Below, piece after piece: positions 26,691 to 35,386 of a stretch of 35,386 nucleotides of DNA. The position numbers and the translations under genes are program-made. Below the pieces are notes generated by a model. It did no database searches. It saw nothing but the letters and a program-made list of their open reading frames with translations, and was not told the DNA's origin. The stretch is from an uncultured Ignavibacteriota bacterium (GTDB lineage Bacteria; Bacteroidota; Ignavibacteria; Tepidaquicellales; Tepidaquicellaceae): contig CAIKZJ010000029.1 in the NCBI GenBank assembly GCA_903831845.1, positions 1 through 35,386 on the forward strand. The letters are read 5' to 3'. Position 1 is the stretch's first letter. Each line of letters begins with the position of its first letter.

Positions 26691-28172
26691 TTACTTTGAC
26701 GATATCAGTGATTTGTACATCGACATGTACTTCGCCGCGGAAACTTTCCACGAGAAATCGAGTCCCATGCCGCTGCGTATTAACTGATTCCACTTCTGGC
26801 GGTTCTTCTTGTACAACTGCACAGCGGTTTTAATTGCCGACAGGAATTCTTTTCCGTCAAACTTGTTGAACAGGAAACCGTTACCGTCAGATTTCTTGTA
26901 ATCCGTAATAGTATCCGCCAGACCGCCCGTATTTCTTGCAATCGGGACGGTTCCGTAGGTGAGGCTGTAAAGGTGCGTGAGTCCGCAGGGTTCGTACTTC
27001 GACGGAGTGAGAATCATATCGCAGCCCGCCTGAATATGGTGCGCGAGGTCTTCGTTGAATTCTATCACGACACCGAGCTTGCCGGGATATTTCTTCTTTG
27101 CCTGAAGGAGGAATTTCTGATATTCTTCCTCGCCCGTTCCGAGAACGACGAGCTGAACATCTTCCTTCATCAGGTCGGGAAGGATTTTCTTAATAAGCTC
27201 GAATCCTTTCGATTCGACGAGCCTTGTAATTATTCCGATAAGAGGCACGCCTTCTTTCATTTCGAAGTTGAACTTCTTCAGAAGCTCGCGCTTGTTTTCC
27301 CATTTAAGGGGGATTTCCTGCGAAGTGTATCTGTATGTTATAACCTTGTCGGTATTGGGATTCCAGACGTTGCGGTCTATCCCGTTGAGGATTCCGGTAA
27401 GGTCTTTCTTTCTCTTGTTGAGTATGTCTTCCATTCCGAACGAATATTCTTTCTTCGTCCTGATCTCTTCCGCATAATTTTCGGAAACCGTCGTTATCTT
27501 GTCGGCATAGTGAAGTCCCGCGCGGAGATAATTGAACCTGCCTTTCGCGAATCCGACTTCCGTAAGAACTTTTTCGGGCATTCCCGTTTTTGCGAATGTC
27601 GACAGCGGGAAATCTCCCTGGTAGCCGAGGTTATGGACTGTAAGAACGGTCTTAATTCCTTTGGTATGCTGGTTGTCCTTGTAAACGGTTTTCAGAAGAG
27701 CCGGAATGAGAGCCGTCTGCCAGTCGTTGCAGTGAATGACGTCGGGTTTCCACTGAAGGACCTCGAGGATTTCAATGACAGTCTTGCAGAAAAACAGGAA
27801 CCTGTCGTCGTTATTATCGAAATCTTTCTTTGTGCGGCTGTTTTCATAGATGCCTTTGTTCTTGAAAAAGTCGTTATTTTCAAGAAGATACATCTGAGCT
27901 TTTGTGTTTTTACCGTGTATGAACGAGGACTTAATGCTGAACTTGTAACTCTTGCCGAGAAGGTCAACATTAAGGTCTTTGAGACGTTTTATTTCATGAA
28001 TCTGAAGGCGTCTTTCATCGAGCGGTCCGTATTTCGGCGTAATTATCCTGACCTCATTGCCGAGGGAATTCATCGCTTGAGGCAGAGAATTTGAGATATC
28101 GGCGAGACCGCCTGTTTTTGAGTATGGAAAAACCTCACTGGTAACAAAAAGAACGTTGTATCCTTTAGCCAT
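26691..28172 (-). CDS. glgA: Glycogen synthase (GT5)
   Basis: The enzyme adds glucose from ADP-glucose (or UDP-glucose) to a growing alpha-1,4-glucan. The 493-residue protein has the N-terminal KTGGLADI motif (19-26) that binds the nucleotide sugar. In the C-terminal Rossmann domain it has the conserved block PSKYEPCGLTHLYSLTYGT with the catalytic glutamate. It is full length for the GT5 family. The gene carries an unusual palindrome just upstream of its start (28180-28198). Confidence 0.96.
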   Translation of the reverse strand: MAKGYNVLFVTSEVFPYSKTGGLADISNSLPQAMNSLGNEVRIITPKYGPLDERRLQIHEIKRLKDLNVDLLGKSYKFSIKSSFIHGKNTKAQMYLLENNDFFKNKGIYENSRTKKDFDNNDDRFLFFCKTVIEILEVLQWKPDVIHCNDWQTALIPALLKTVYKDNQHTKGIKTVLTVHNLGYQGDFPLSTFAKTGMPEKVLTEVGFAKGRFNYLRAGLHYADKITTVSENYAEEIRTKKEYSFGMEDILNKRKKDLTGILNGIDRNVWNPNTDKVITYRYTSQEIPLKWENKRELLKKFNFEMKEGVPLIGIITRLVESKGFELIKKILPDLMKEDVQLVVLGTGEEEYQKFLLQAKKKYPGKLGVVIEFNEDLAHHIQAGCDMILTPSKYEPCGLTHLYSLTYGTVPIARNTGGLADTITDYKKSDGNGFLFNKFDGKEFLSAIKTAVQLYKKNRQKWNQLIRSGMGLDFSWKVSAAKYMSMYKSLISSK

Positions 28173-28179
28173 CTAGTGT

Positions 28180-28198
28180 TTAATTTTCCGGAAATTAA
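28180..28198. promoter_or_regulatory. Palindrome upstream of glgA
   Basis: TTAATTTTCCGGAAATTAA is an almost perfect dyad centred on CCGG, with one extra T on one arm. It begins 7 nt upstream of the glgA start codon, so it would be in the leader of the transcript or overlap an operator near the ribosome-binding site. The function is inferred only. Confidence 0.35.
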
Positions 28199-28279
28199 CT
28201 TAATCGGAAAAGATTTACAATGCAAATAAACGTATCAGTCTTCAATCGTCAGTCTTCAATGTACAATCATTATTTGTAT

Positions 28280-28302
28280 CAGGTGTCGCCCCTACGGGGC
28301 TT
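28280..28302. repeat. Solo GCCCCTACGGGGC repeat
   Basis: The word CAGGTGTCGCCCCTACGGGG followed by CTT matches the start of each 198-bp unit at the left edge, 28 kb away. Only the first hairpin is present here (28288-28300); the GCCGGC palindrome is missing, so the two modules can occur separately. Confidence 0.8.
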
Positions 28303-28338
28303 GATAATCGTAATTAATTAGAGCCGTCTTACGGCGGC

Positions 28339-28362
28339 GCGTCAGGTGATAACACCTGACGC
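28339..28362 (-). terminator. Hairpin after the TonB receptor gene
   Basis: A perfect 10-bp stem GCGTCAGGTG / CACCTGACGC encloses ATAA, 12 bp beyond the stop codon at 28374. A T-run is missing, so it could also be a protective hairpin or another palindromic repeat (a smaller GCCGT/ACGGC stem lies at 28323-28335). Confidence 0.6.
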
Positions 28363-28373
28363 CACAAATTGTA

Positions 28374-30824
28374 TTAGAACGTTAACGACGTTTTCACGCA
28401 GAAATTGCGCGGCATGAATGTGCCGCCGAACATTTCATAGTGCTGTTCATTCAGTATGTTATAAACATAAACGCCTAACTGCAGGTTTTTCAGAATATAA
28501 TAACCGGCATTGAAGTTGAACACCCTGTAGACAGGCACGTTGCCCGTGTAAGCTCCTGCAAGCCAGTCGAACCTGTCTGAATAAATGAACGACAGAGTCG
28601 CGTCGAGTTTATTCTGTATCTGGTAAGTCGCGGACATGCTTACTTTATTGGGTGAAGTGTTGGGCAGAATGTCAGGATCGCCCGGATTTTTGTCAATCTT
28701 ATAATCGTACCTAGAATAGCTTCCTGTAAGGAAAATGTTCCTGTTGAGATAATAGCTTAACGTCAGGTCCAGGCCGTACTGCTTAACCGTACCGATGTTC
28801 GTGTTCGATACGACGAAAGACGGAAGCCCGTTATAATAAGAAAGTCTCTGCCTGTCGCGGGCCGAGAGCTGGCTGTACACAATCGACGTCGCAAGACTGT
28901 TCCATCTCGCGAGCGAATCGGGAAGATTCGCCTGCCAGGAGACGAAGTTCTTGTTTACCGCGGGCAGGAAGTTAGTTATGAAATCGTTCAGCACGTTGTA
29001 ATACAGGTCGACGTTCACGAACAGCTTGTTGTTAAAATTCCCGTTGTATCCGAATTCGAAACCGAGATTCTTTTCAACGCTTAATCCTGAATTCCCCACG
29101 GCATAAGCGCGCGTTCCGTCGAGGTTAAGATTAATGTCAGGGGAAGAAGAATATCCTCCTAGTACCTTTATCGAGTCGGCGACAATTTTATTTATTCCTA
29201 AGAGAGCCGGTTTAGGCGGACCGGGCGCAGTCGCGAAAGCGGGAGCGTCGGGAGTCACCCTGAACAGGTCCGAATAGTTCGGCCTCTGGAAAGAGCGGCT
29301 GACAGAAATTCTGAACTGATGCTCCTTCGCGGGAGCAATAACAAATGCCGCGCGGGGCGAGAACTGCGCTTCGTGAATATTCGTGCGGTCGAAACGGGCT
29401 GTGCCGACAAATTTAACCAGATCGCTGAACTTGTGACTGAACTGTCCGTAAACGCCTGTATAATTCGCGTTGACGTCGTTGGGTATGGACGTACCGCTGG
29501 TCCTTATGTTCTGGAACTGCTGCGAAAGGCCGAATATCACCTGCGAGTTTTCCGAGCTGCCTAAATACCTGTTGTACTGAGCGTCGAGAAGTATGTCGTC
29601 GCTGTTATCGAGAAGCGGCGAGCCGAGCTTGTTGCCGTTTCTCGGAAGAAGAAGCCACATCGTATCGAGCGTATGGCGTTTCATATAATGCGCATGGAAA
29701 TACACGTTGTCCGATTTGAACTGCGCCTGAAGGTACGGCCGTTCGGTGTTCTTGACGAATGTCCTGCCGAGTCCGAACACGAACGCTTCATTCGTGTTAT
29801 TGGCGTAGCCGCCTTCGAGGTTAACGGTGTTCTTGTTGTTTATGTCATAATCGAAACGGAGCGTGCCGTAATTCGAATAAGTAGTTCTCTCGTCGTCTTT
29901 AATCGGCCTTGCTTCTACGAGCAGTCCGGGATATTCGAGGTACTTCGCAGAATCGCGTCTGTGAGCGAGGTTGTAAGACTGCGAGCGTCCGAGAGTAATT
30001 TTATAAGAAAGCTTGTTTGTAATAAGTCCTGCGTTTCGCACATCGGCGCGCAGGGTCTTGAAATCGCCGCCGAGCAGGGATATTTTCGTGCCCGGCACTT
30101 CTCTGGGAGAGAACGAAGTAAGGTTAAGAACTCCGTTGAACGCGTTCGCGCCGTAAAGCGAAGCCGACGGGCCCTTCACGAACTCCACCTTCGAAAACTC
30201 GTCGAGCGGATACGCGAAAGAATTCCATTCAATCGCACCGAGAAGCGGCATCGCCACGTCGCGGCCGTCTTGAAGCACGAGCAGCCTGCGGTTCAGACCG
30301 GCGTTGAATCCTCTTGTATTAACTATGTAGTCTGTTGAACCGTTGCGCAGGACATCAACGCCTGAAAGCCCTGTCAGAGCGCCTGCAATCTGATTGCCGC
30401 GCGAAAGCGAACTTATCTTATCGCGGTAAAGCACGTGAACAGCAGACGGCGATTCAGTAACTTTCTCATACGTCTTGGTTGCGCCGAATACGTATATATC
30501 GTCGAGCTTATAAGTCTTCGGAGTCAGGTTTACATCGACTATCCTTTCCTTTCCGTTTTCTACGCTCACTTGCGTTTCATACGGTTCGTAATTAAGATCT
30601 GTAACCGCCACATAAACCAGAGTATAATTTCCGGAAGGAACTTTGTCAAAAACAAACTTTCCTCTCGAATCCGATATCGTTTTATAAGAAGTGTTTTTCA
30701 GTTCGAAACTGATCCCTGAAAGTTCTTTTCCGCTGTAAGCATCGTTGACAGTGCCGTTAAGAACGCCCTGAGCGAACGAAACAGACGACAACAGCAAAAA
30801 CAAAACAAGTATTTTTACCCTCAT
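28374..30824 (-). CDS. TonB-dependent outer-membrane receptor
   Basis: The 816-residue protein has a signal peptide (cut near SFAQ) and a carboxypeptidase-like regulatory beta-sandwich (about residues 20-105; GTVNDAYSGKELSGISFELKNT). The plug domain follows (about 125-235; VNTRGFNAGLNRRLLVLQDGRDV and VEFVKGPSASLYGANAFNGVLN), and then a 22-strand barrel ending in SLTF. It takes up a ligand through the outer membrane using TonB/ExbBD energy. The ligand is unknown; the first two genes of the same operon are menA and an MFS transporter. Confidence 0.93.
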   Translation of the reverse strand: MRVKILVLFLLLSSVSFAQGVLNGTVNDAYSGKELSGISFELKNTSYKTISDSRGKFVFDKVPSGNYTLVYVAVTDLNYEPYETQVSVENGKERIVDVNLTPKTYKLDDIYVFGATKTYEKVTESPSAVHVLYRDKISSLSRGNQIAGALTGLSGVDVLRNGSTDYIVNTRGFNAGLNRRLLVLQDGRDVAMPLLGAIEWNSFAYPLDEFSKVEFVKGPSASLYGANAFNGVLNLTSFSPREVPGTKISLLGGDFKTLRADVRNAGLITNKLSYKITLGRSQSYNLAHRRDSAKYLEYPGLLVEARPIKDDERTTYSNYGTLRFDYDINNKNTVNLEGGYANNTNEAFVFGLGRTFVKNTERPYLQAQFKSDNVYFHAHYMKRHTLDTMWLLLPRNGNKLGSPLLDNSDDILLDAQYNRYLGSSENSQVIFGLSQQFQNIRTSGTSIPNDVNANYTGVYGQFSHKFSDLVKFVGTARFDRTNIHEAQFSPRAAFVIAPAKEHQFRISVSRSFQRPNYSDLFRVTPDAPAFATAPGPPKPALLGINKIVADSIKVLGGYSSSPDINLNLDGTRAYAVGNSGLSVEKNLGFEFGYNGNFNNKLFVNVDLYYNVLNDFITNFLPAVNKNFVSWQANLPDSLARWNSLATSIVYSQLSARDRQRLSYYNGLPSFVVSNTNIGTVKQYGLDLTLSYYLNRNIFLTGSYSRYDYKIDKNPGDPDILPNTSPNKVSMSATYQIQNKLDATLSFIYSDRFDWLAGAYTGNVPVYRVFNFNAGYYILKNLQLGVYVYNILNEQHYEMFGGTFMPRNFCVKTSLTF

Positions 30825-30827
30825 TCC

Positions 30828-32003
30828 TTAAATTTTCCTTTTTAAAAATGTAATTTGAGAAACTCCGAGCGCAAGGACGCCTATAACGGAGTAAAAGTAG
30901 AACAACGTATAAATTGATGAAATTCCTGTTCCTGAAAGATAAAGTATGAATCCCGAAATAACGGGTCCTAGAAACTGTCCGAGAAGCGAGACGGTCCTGT
31001 TAATCGAAACGAGCGCGCCCCGCTGGTTTTCAGGCGCCAGAGTTATTACGAGCGTCTGTATGTTCGGAAGAATCATTCCGAAACCCGCGCCGTATATTAT
31101 CATCGGCAGATAAAGAAGGTGCCATTCGTTTATGAAAGTAACCGCGAGCAATGCAGACGAAGTCAGTACAAAAGAGTACACGAATATCCTTCCCTGGCTC
31201 ATGTTCCTGGTCAGGCGTCCGAAGAAAACCGAAACGAACGAAGCCGTCAGCGACAGGCCCGCGAGAACAAAACCGTTAACGACAGAAGACGACAGGAATT
31301 TCTTTTCTATAAGAAAAGGAATGTATGTCCACACAGAACCGAAATGAATTATGTACACGAGAACATTAACAAGGAATACTATCAGTATTTTATAATCCCT
31401 AACGGCTTTTAAGAACTCCTTAAAGTAAGAAACAGGCTTCACTCCGCTGCCGGACGGCTCCCTGAACGAAAAAAGTATAAACCCCGCCAAGGCTATTGCC
31501 AGAACGGGCAGGAGGAAAACATAATTCCAGTGAATCTTTGCCAGCATACCGCCCGCGATGGGAACGATTGTCGTTCCGAAGTTAAGCGCGCTGTTATTGT
31601 AGCCGACTACTTTCCCTCTCGCTTCGCCGGGGAACAAATCGCCGATGAGTGCAACGTTAAGCGCGCCGAGCGACGCCGCGCCCATTCCGGAGATGAAACG
31701 GAAGAGCAGAAGCAGATTAAAATCCCTTACAAAGAATCCCGCGGTGCCGAACACGCCGAAAACAATCAGAGACGGAATAAGGACTTTTTTCCTTCCGTAC
31801 TTGTCAGCGAGCACGCCGTAAACAGGCGTGAAGAAAATTCCGGGCAGCGCGAATAGCGAAACCACAAGCCCGATGCGGTCAGCGGTGACGTTCAGGTCGG
31901 CCGCGATATACGGCAGAGACGGCGTAACAGAGACTATTCCCAGAATAGCCATTATGGAAATAGAAAATATAATCGAGATATTTTTAACGTAGTTCTGCGG
32001 CAA
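30828..32003 (-). CDS. Major facilitator superfamily transporter
   Basis: The 391-residue protein has twelve predicted membrane helices. The MFS motif A GVLADKYGRKKVLIPSL lies between helices 2 and 3 (about 60-76), and a related motif GRLTRNMSQGR lies in the second half. The antiporter-type GPVISGF block supports the drug:H+ class, but no substrate can be named. It begins 11 bp after menA and ends 3 bp before the TonB receptor start. Confidence 0.9.
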   Translation of the reverse strand: MPQNYVKNISIIFSISIMAILGIVSVTPSLPYIAADLNVTADRIGLVVSLFALPGIFFTPVYGVLADKYGRKKVLIPSLIVFGVFGTAGFFVRDFNLLLLFRFISGMGAASLGALNVALIGDLFPGEARGKVVGYNNSALNFGTTIVPIAGGMLAKIHWNYVFLLPVLAIALAGFILFSFREPSGSGVKPVSYFKEFLKAVRDYKILIVFLVNVLVYIIHFGSVWTYIPFLIEKKFLSSSVVNGFVLAGLSLTASFVSVFFGRLTRNMSQGRIFVYSFVLTSSALLAVTFINEWHLLYLPMIIYGAGFGMILPNIQTLVITLAPENQRGALVSINRTVSLLGQFLGPVISGFILYLSGTGISSIYTLFYFYSVIGVLALGVSQITFLKRKI

Positions 32004-32014
32004 TGTTCAGGGGT

Positions 32015-32887
32015 CTATTTTATTATGAATGATATCGAGTTTGCTATTCCGTAAAGTATGAGAAGCAGCCCTGTCTGCGCGAGTATCTTGTTGAGTTTCG
32101 CGCCTGTGCTCTTGAAAAGATTTAAACAGATAATAAGCGAGATTGGGAACACGAGAAGCGGCATGAGGAAATACCTGTTCTCAAGAGAAAAATAAAGTAT
32201 AACGGGAACGATGAACGCGAGAAGATTAATCACGACGTACATTATCTTCGCGGGTCTTTCGCCGATACGCACAGCAAGCGTAATCTTTCCTGCTTTCTTA
32301 TCGGTGATTATATCGCGGATGTTATTCACTCCGAGAATATTCATCGAAAGAAATCCGGGCGCGAGCGAAGCGATGAGCACTTCGGGTATAAGCCGCTGCG
32401 CCTGCAGGAAGTACGTTCCCGAAACGGCGATGATGCCGAAGAAAACCAGCACGAAAATATCGCTCAATCCTTTGTAAGCGAGCGGATAAGGACCGCCGGT
32501 GTAAGCGTATGCGAAGAAAAGCGAAATGACGCCTATTCCGAAAATGAATATTCCGCCGCCCGTGAACACGAGATAAAGTCCGATTAGAAAAGTTATCGCA
32601 ACGAGAACGGCCGTAACGGCTTTCATCGTTCCGGGTTTAATAAGACCGGAAGCGACGGCTCTTCTCGGACCGACTCTTTCGTGAGTGTCGGCGCCTTTCT
32701 TGAAATCGTAAATTTCGTTGACGAAGTTTGTGATTATCTGGATGAGGACGGAGCACACAAGTGTCAGAGCGAACACGACAGGACTAAAGAATCCGTCGTA
32801 ATACGCCATGGCAGTTCCTATAAAGACGGGTACAACCCCTGCAGGAAGCGTTTTCGGTCTTAAAGCGTCAATCCAGATTTTAAACAT
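32015..32887 (-). CDS. menA: 1,4-dihydroxy-2-naphthoate prenyltransferase
   Basis: MenA attaches the polyprenyl tail to 1,4-dihydroxy-2-naphthoate in menaquinone synthesis, in the inner membrane. The 290-residue protein has eight to nine hydrophobic helices, the prenyl-diphosphate site NEIYDFKKGAD (N57, D61, D67) and the second motif NNIRDIITDKKAGK with its aspartates. The N-terminal ALRPKTLPAGVVPVFIGTA is typical of MenA. No other men gene is in the window. It starts the operon with the MFS and TonB receptor genes. Confidence 0.94.
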   Translation of the reverse strand: MFKIWIDALRPKTLPAGVVPVFIGTAMAYYDGFFSPVVFALTLVCSVLIQIITNFVNEIYDFKKGADTHERVGPRRAVASGLIKPGTMKAVTAVLVAITFLIGLYLVFTGGGIFIFGIGVISLFFAYAYTGGPYPLAYKGLSDIFVLVFFGIIAVSGTYFLQAQRLIPEVLIASLAPGFLSMNILGVNNIRDIITDKKAGKITLAVRIGERPAKIMYVVINLLAFIVPVILYFSLENRYFLMPLLVFPISLIICLNLFKSTGAKLNKILAQTGLLLILYGIANSISFIIK

Positions 32888-33127
32888 TCAAAATTAAATA
32901 TTAGCCTGTAAAATCGGGAAAATTTGGGAGAAAAGGAATGGAAAACGGCAGAAGTTAGGAGTTAGTAGTTAGAAGTTTGAAGTTTGAAGAAAAATCAAAA
33001 ATCAAATCGAAAAAATCAAAAATACATATAAAAAAGCAAAAATATTGGGATTTATATTGTGTTTTTACAATTATTTAACGAGCAACACAGCTATAGTAAT
33101 TTGGTTTCGCTACTACGGAGCTTTAAA
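32888..33127. other. Intergenic region with simple-sequence runs
   Basis: This stretch holds the menA promoter side. It also has purine-rich runs (GTTAGGAGTTAGTAGTTAG, GAAGTTTGAAG twice and AAAAATCAAAAATC) at 32954-33035. A degenerate piece of the two-hairpin repeat (GGTTTCGCTACTACGGAGC, about 33103-33121) follows. No open reading frame of note was seen. Confidence 0.55.
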
Positions 33128-33177
33128 TTAGTTTTTCGCCTTCCCAAGCTGGAGCTTAGGAAGGAGGAGAAAACTAA
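33128..33177 (-). terminator. Long inverted repeat, probable terminator
   Basis: The arms TTAGTTTT...CCTTCCCAAGCT (from 33128) and AGCTTAGGAAGG...AAAACTAA (to 33177) form a nearly continuous stem of about 20 pairs around GG, 15 bp beyond the end of the T9SS-protein gene. Its TTCCCAAGCT core is related to the GTTCCCAAAG repeats before dnaN. Confidence 0.65.
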
Positions 33178-33192
33178 CAGAGATAACAAATT

Positions 33193-34656
33193 CTATTTCA
33201 GCAGGAGCATTTTTCTCGTTTCGGTAAAATTGCCGGATACAATTTTGCAGAAGTAGATGCCGCTTGAGAATGCCGATGCGTTCCAGTCGGTTGTGTATGA
33301 ACCGGAATTCAGGTTTTCATTAATGAGGACCGATACCTCTCTGCCCAGAGAGTTAAATACGGATATTCTCACGAATCCCGCTTTGGAAACATCGAACGAT
33401 ATTTTAGTCGACGGATTAAACGGATTCGGAAAGTTCTGGTGTAATTTAAAAGAGGATGGTTGTTCCATTCCCGTTTGGTTTACAAGCACATTTCCGCCGT
33501 TAGTGGATTTCATAATGACGGCTTGATAAGTATTTACATTTGAGCCCGAAATAAAGAAATTACTCTGGTCAATCAGCGCTAAGCCGTATATCAAAGAAGC
33601 AGGGTTCATATCCTTAATTGTCCACGTAGAACCGTAATCTGTCGTTTTCAAAGTAGAGTATTTTGTTACAACCAAGTTTACGGTATCAATCAGGTATCCG
33701 ACAGAGAATGCAGTACCGGATGACGGGATTGATTTTATTTTGCCCATGGATCTGGTGCTAAATGAAAAGACCGGATTCCAGTTGTTCCCTCCGTCAGTTG
33801 TTTTCAAAACCTGATAAGCGGACCCTGAGCTAATAGCAACTCCAGTTGTCGCGTTAAAAAAGGTAATGCCGTTAATCTGGCTTGAGAACTGCTTTACACT
33901 CCAGTTAACACCGCCGTTTGTCGTTTTATATATCCTGCCTTCCCACATATCAAATTTGTCAGCGGCGGTTTTCTCTTTCCATGTCAGATAATTTCCTGAA
34001 ACAAACCCGGTTGACTGATTAAAAAATTGCATATTGTCAAAATCGCATCCGGATTCCAGAAACTTTACTCCCTGCCAGTTAAGTCCGCCGTTCGTAGTTT
34101 TACAGAATGTAGTATTTAAAGACGGGTTTGAATCAATCAGGGCATAGCCGGTGTTCGCATCAAAGAACTGTATTGCATTGATATATCCGGTCAATGTATC
34201 GAAGCTTCCAATCTTAGACCATGTAACACCTGCATCAGTCGATTTCAGAAATGCACTTTTATACTGATTGTATAATACATTCTTGCCTTCTGTAATAAAT
34301 TTTTTCATCAATGGGTTTGAAAAACCCGGATATTCCGATTTATATCCGTCTTTATTTTGAAACGGCCAGTTTTCCGCACCGCAGGCATATACGAGGTTTG
34401 CATTTATGTACTGTATACCGACTATCGCTCTGATAGTTGAAGGAAAGGACGACAGGACCCAGTTGACGCCTGAATTGGTAGTCCGATAAATTTGTTCGTA
34501 GAAAGTTATTGTATTGTGACCGCACGACACACCATTATTCAAATCGTAAAAAGATATAGAGTTTGCAACACCGTTATAAGGCAGAGTATAGGTAATCCAT
34601 TGCGCGTCGGCATTTACGAATGTAAACAGGACGAGAACGAGAAGTATTCTTTTCAT
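33193..34656 (-). CDS. T9SS-sorted Asp-box propeller protein
   Basis: The 487-residue protein has a signal peptide (MKRILLVLVLFTFVNADAQ). It has six Asp-box-like motifs of the form S/T-x-D/N-x-G-x-x-W, for example RTTNSGVNW, STDAGVTW, KTTNGGLNW, KTTNGGVNW, KTTDGGNNW and KTTDYGSTW, spaced as in beta-propeller (BNR/YCF48-like) proteins. The C-terminus has the type A sorting signal: NFPNPFNPSTKISF, then VFNSLGREV, GSYTTDWNASAFSSGIYFCKI and a basic tail. It should be exported by Sec and then by T9SS to the surface. The ATG at 34656 is preferred over a TTG two codons upstream. Confidence 0.9.
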   Translation of the reverse strand: MKRILLVLVLFTFVNADAQWITYTLPYNGVANSISFYDLNNGVSCGHNTITFYEQIYRTTNSGVNWVLSSFPSTIRAIVGIQYINANLVYACGAENWPFQNKDGYKSEYPGFSNPLMKKFITEGKNVLYNQYKSAFLKSTDAGVTWSKIGSFDTLTGYINAIQFFDANTGYALIDSNPSLNTTFCKTTNGGLNWQGVKFLESGCDFDNMQFFNQSTGFVSGNYLTWKEKTAADKFDMWEGRIYKTTNGGVNWSVKQFSSQINGITFFNATTGVAISSGSAYQVLKTTDGGNNWNPVFSFSTRSMGKIKSIPSSGTAFSVGYLIDTVNLVVTKYSTLKTTDYGSTWTIKDMNPASLIYGLALIDQSNFFISGSNVNTYQAVIMKSTNGGNVLVNQTGMEQPSSFKLHQNFPNPFNPSTKISFDVSKAGFVRISVFNSLGREVSVLINENLNSGSYTTDWNASAFSSGIYFCKIVSGNFTETRKMLLLK

Positions 34657-34764
34657 GGTCAAGAGTTTGATTCAACAAAGCAAATAACACTGTTAAAGAC
34701 AATAAAAAATGAGAGTATTTTACTAAACAGGCAAGACAGAAAACAGGGTTTAGTATTTAAGAAA

Positions 34765-35386
34765 TCAGAATAGCGCTGCGAGGAGATGAATTGCCCTGAG
34801 CGCGGGGGTATCGATATTTTTCGCCGATGCTATATTCAGGATTTCGGATGTGAAGTACGGGACTTCGAGTTTGCGGCCCTTTTCCCTGTCCTGATATGAT
34901 GATGTTTTTGATATGCCGATGGTCTTCGTGTCGGTAGCGACCTTTTTGTAATCTTCTTTCGTAAATTTTATTCCGACTGATGCGGCGACTTTTGATATTT
35001 CTTTGTAAAGATCGTCTATGAGCCGGACAATCTTTTTATCATTAAACAATTCTTCGACTGTACAAAACGAAATCGCGGTTAAAGCGTTGAATATCGTGTT
35101 CCAGGCAAGTTTAATCCATATCTCGTGAAGAATATTGTCCGAGATTTTGCATTTTATTCCCGGAACGTTCAGAAGTTCGTGAACGGTTTTTATCCTTCGG
35201 CTTGTTTTTCCGTTCTCTTCACCGATAACGATTATTCCGAGCGCGGTATGTATTACTGCGTTCCCCTGCATTTCTGATGCAATGCGGCTTACTGACTGAA
35301 TAACGCGCGGTTTGCCGAATTCCTTTTTAAGTATATTATAATTGTATATTCCGTTCTGAACGGAAATGAAAATTGTTTTCTTTGTC
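34765..35386 (-). CDS. PanE/ApbA-like 2-dehydropantoate reductase (5' end missing)
   Basis: Only the C-terminal 206 residues are in the window; the N-terminal NADP-binding part lies beyond the right edge. The frame is open to the last base: it continues upstream of the first internal methionine with FISVQNGIYNYNIL, the QNG block of ketopantoate reductases. The C-terminal domain has IWIKLAWNTIFNALTAIS and TSSYQDREKGRKLEVPYFTSEIL, matching the family's K-x-x-x-N and S-S-x-x-Q-D-x-x-x-G-R motifs. It probably reduces 2-dehydropantoate for coenzyme A synthesis, but paralogues with other substrates exist. Confidence 0.88.
   Translation of the reverse strand, partial: TKKTIFISVQNGIYNYNILKKEFGKPRVIQSVSRIASEMQGNAVIHTALGIIVIGEENGKTSRRIKTVHELLNVPGIKCKISDNILHEIWIKLAWNTIFNALTAISFCTVEELFNDKKIVRLIDDLYKEISKVAASVGIKFTKEDYKKVATDTKTIGISKTSSYQDREKGRKLEVPYFTSEILNIASAKNIDTPALRAIHLLAALF

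Noticed and set aside
26973-28094. 373-codon frame antisense to glgA
   Set aside because: It is long only because of codon bias in glgA on the other strand; its product has no recognisable motif, while the minus strand encodes a full glycogen synthase.

Overview
The window looks like chromosomal DNA of a member of the Bacteroidota/Chlorobi superphylum, most likely the Ignavibacteria or a close relative. The pointers are a secreted protein with a type IX secretion (T9SS) C-terminal sorting domain, DUF5683 and DUF4270-like proteins, a serine hydroxymethyltransferase with the extended Bacteroidota-type segment after the PLP lysine, a menaquinone prenyltransferase, SecG and TatC, and Gram-negative outer-membrane proteins. 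The exact taxon is an inference. No rRNA, tRNA, transposase, prophage or CRISPR array was found.

Layout. (1) 1-10408, all genes on the minus strand: a 198-bp tandem repeat at the left edge, an ABC exporter operon with a lipoprotein, an HD-domain protein, a secG / DUF5683 / asnS / NYN-nuclease cluster, a lipoprotein, a short unlisted 33-residue membrane protein with its own terminator, and an operon of an uncharacterised protein with fumarylacetoacetase. (2) 10574-19966, all genes on the plus strand: a deoxyhypusine-synthase-like protein, a tandem array of 94-bp fold-back repeats, a DUF1905/YdeI protein with MntP, then a compact operon dnaN-recF-DUF721(DciA-like)-gyrB-outer membrane protein-uppP. 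(3) 20107-35386, all genes on the minus strand: menA-MFS-TonB receptor; glgA-gmhB-like phosphatase; DUF4270-like lipoprotein / FadL-like porin / rpiB / glyA / tatC / polyprenyl synthase; a T9SS-sorted Asp-box protein; and a PanE-like reductase cut by the right edge.

How the genes fit together. Most of the content is housekeeping: replication (dnaN, recF, DciA-like, gyrB), envelope lipid carriers and quinones (uppP, polyprenyl synthase, menA), protein export (secG, tatC), one-carbon and sugar metabolism (glyA, rpiB, glgA) and translation (asnS). dnaA is not beside dnaN and no convincing oriC is visible.

The less ordinary signals are: a DnaN of 480 residues with about 100 extra residues inside domain I; the 33-residue membrane protein and a 15/16-identical promoter-proximal element shared with its neighbour; a deoxyhypusine-synthase homologue in a bacterium; a GmhB-like phosphatase that has lost all zinc ligands; and an unusual variety of intergenic palindromic repeat families packed between operons.
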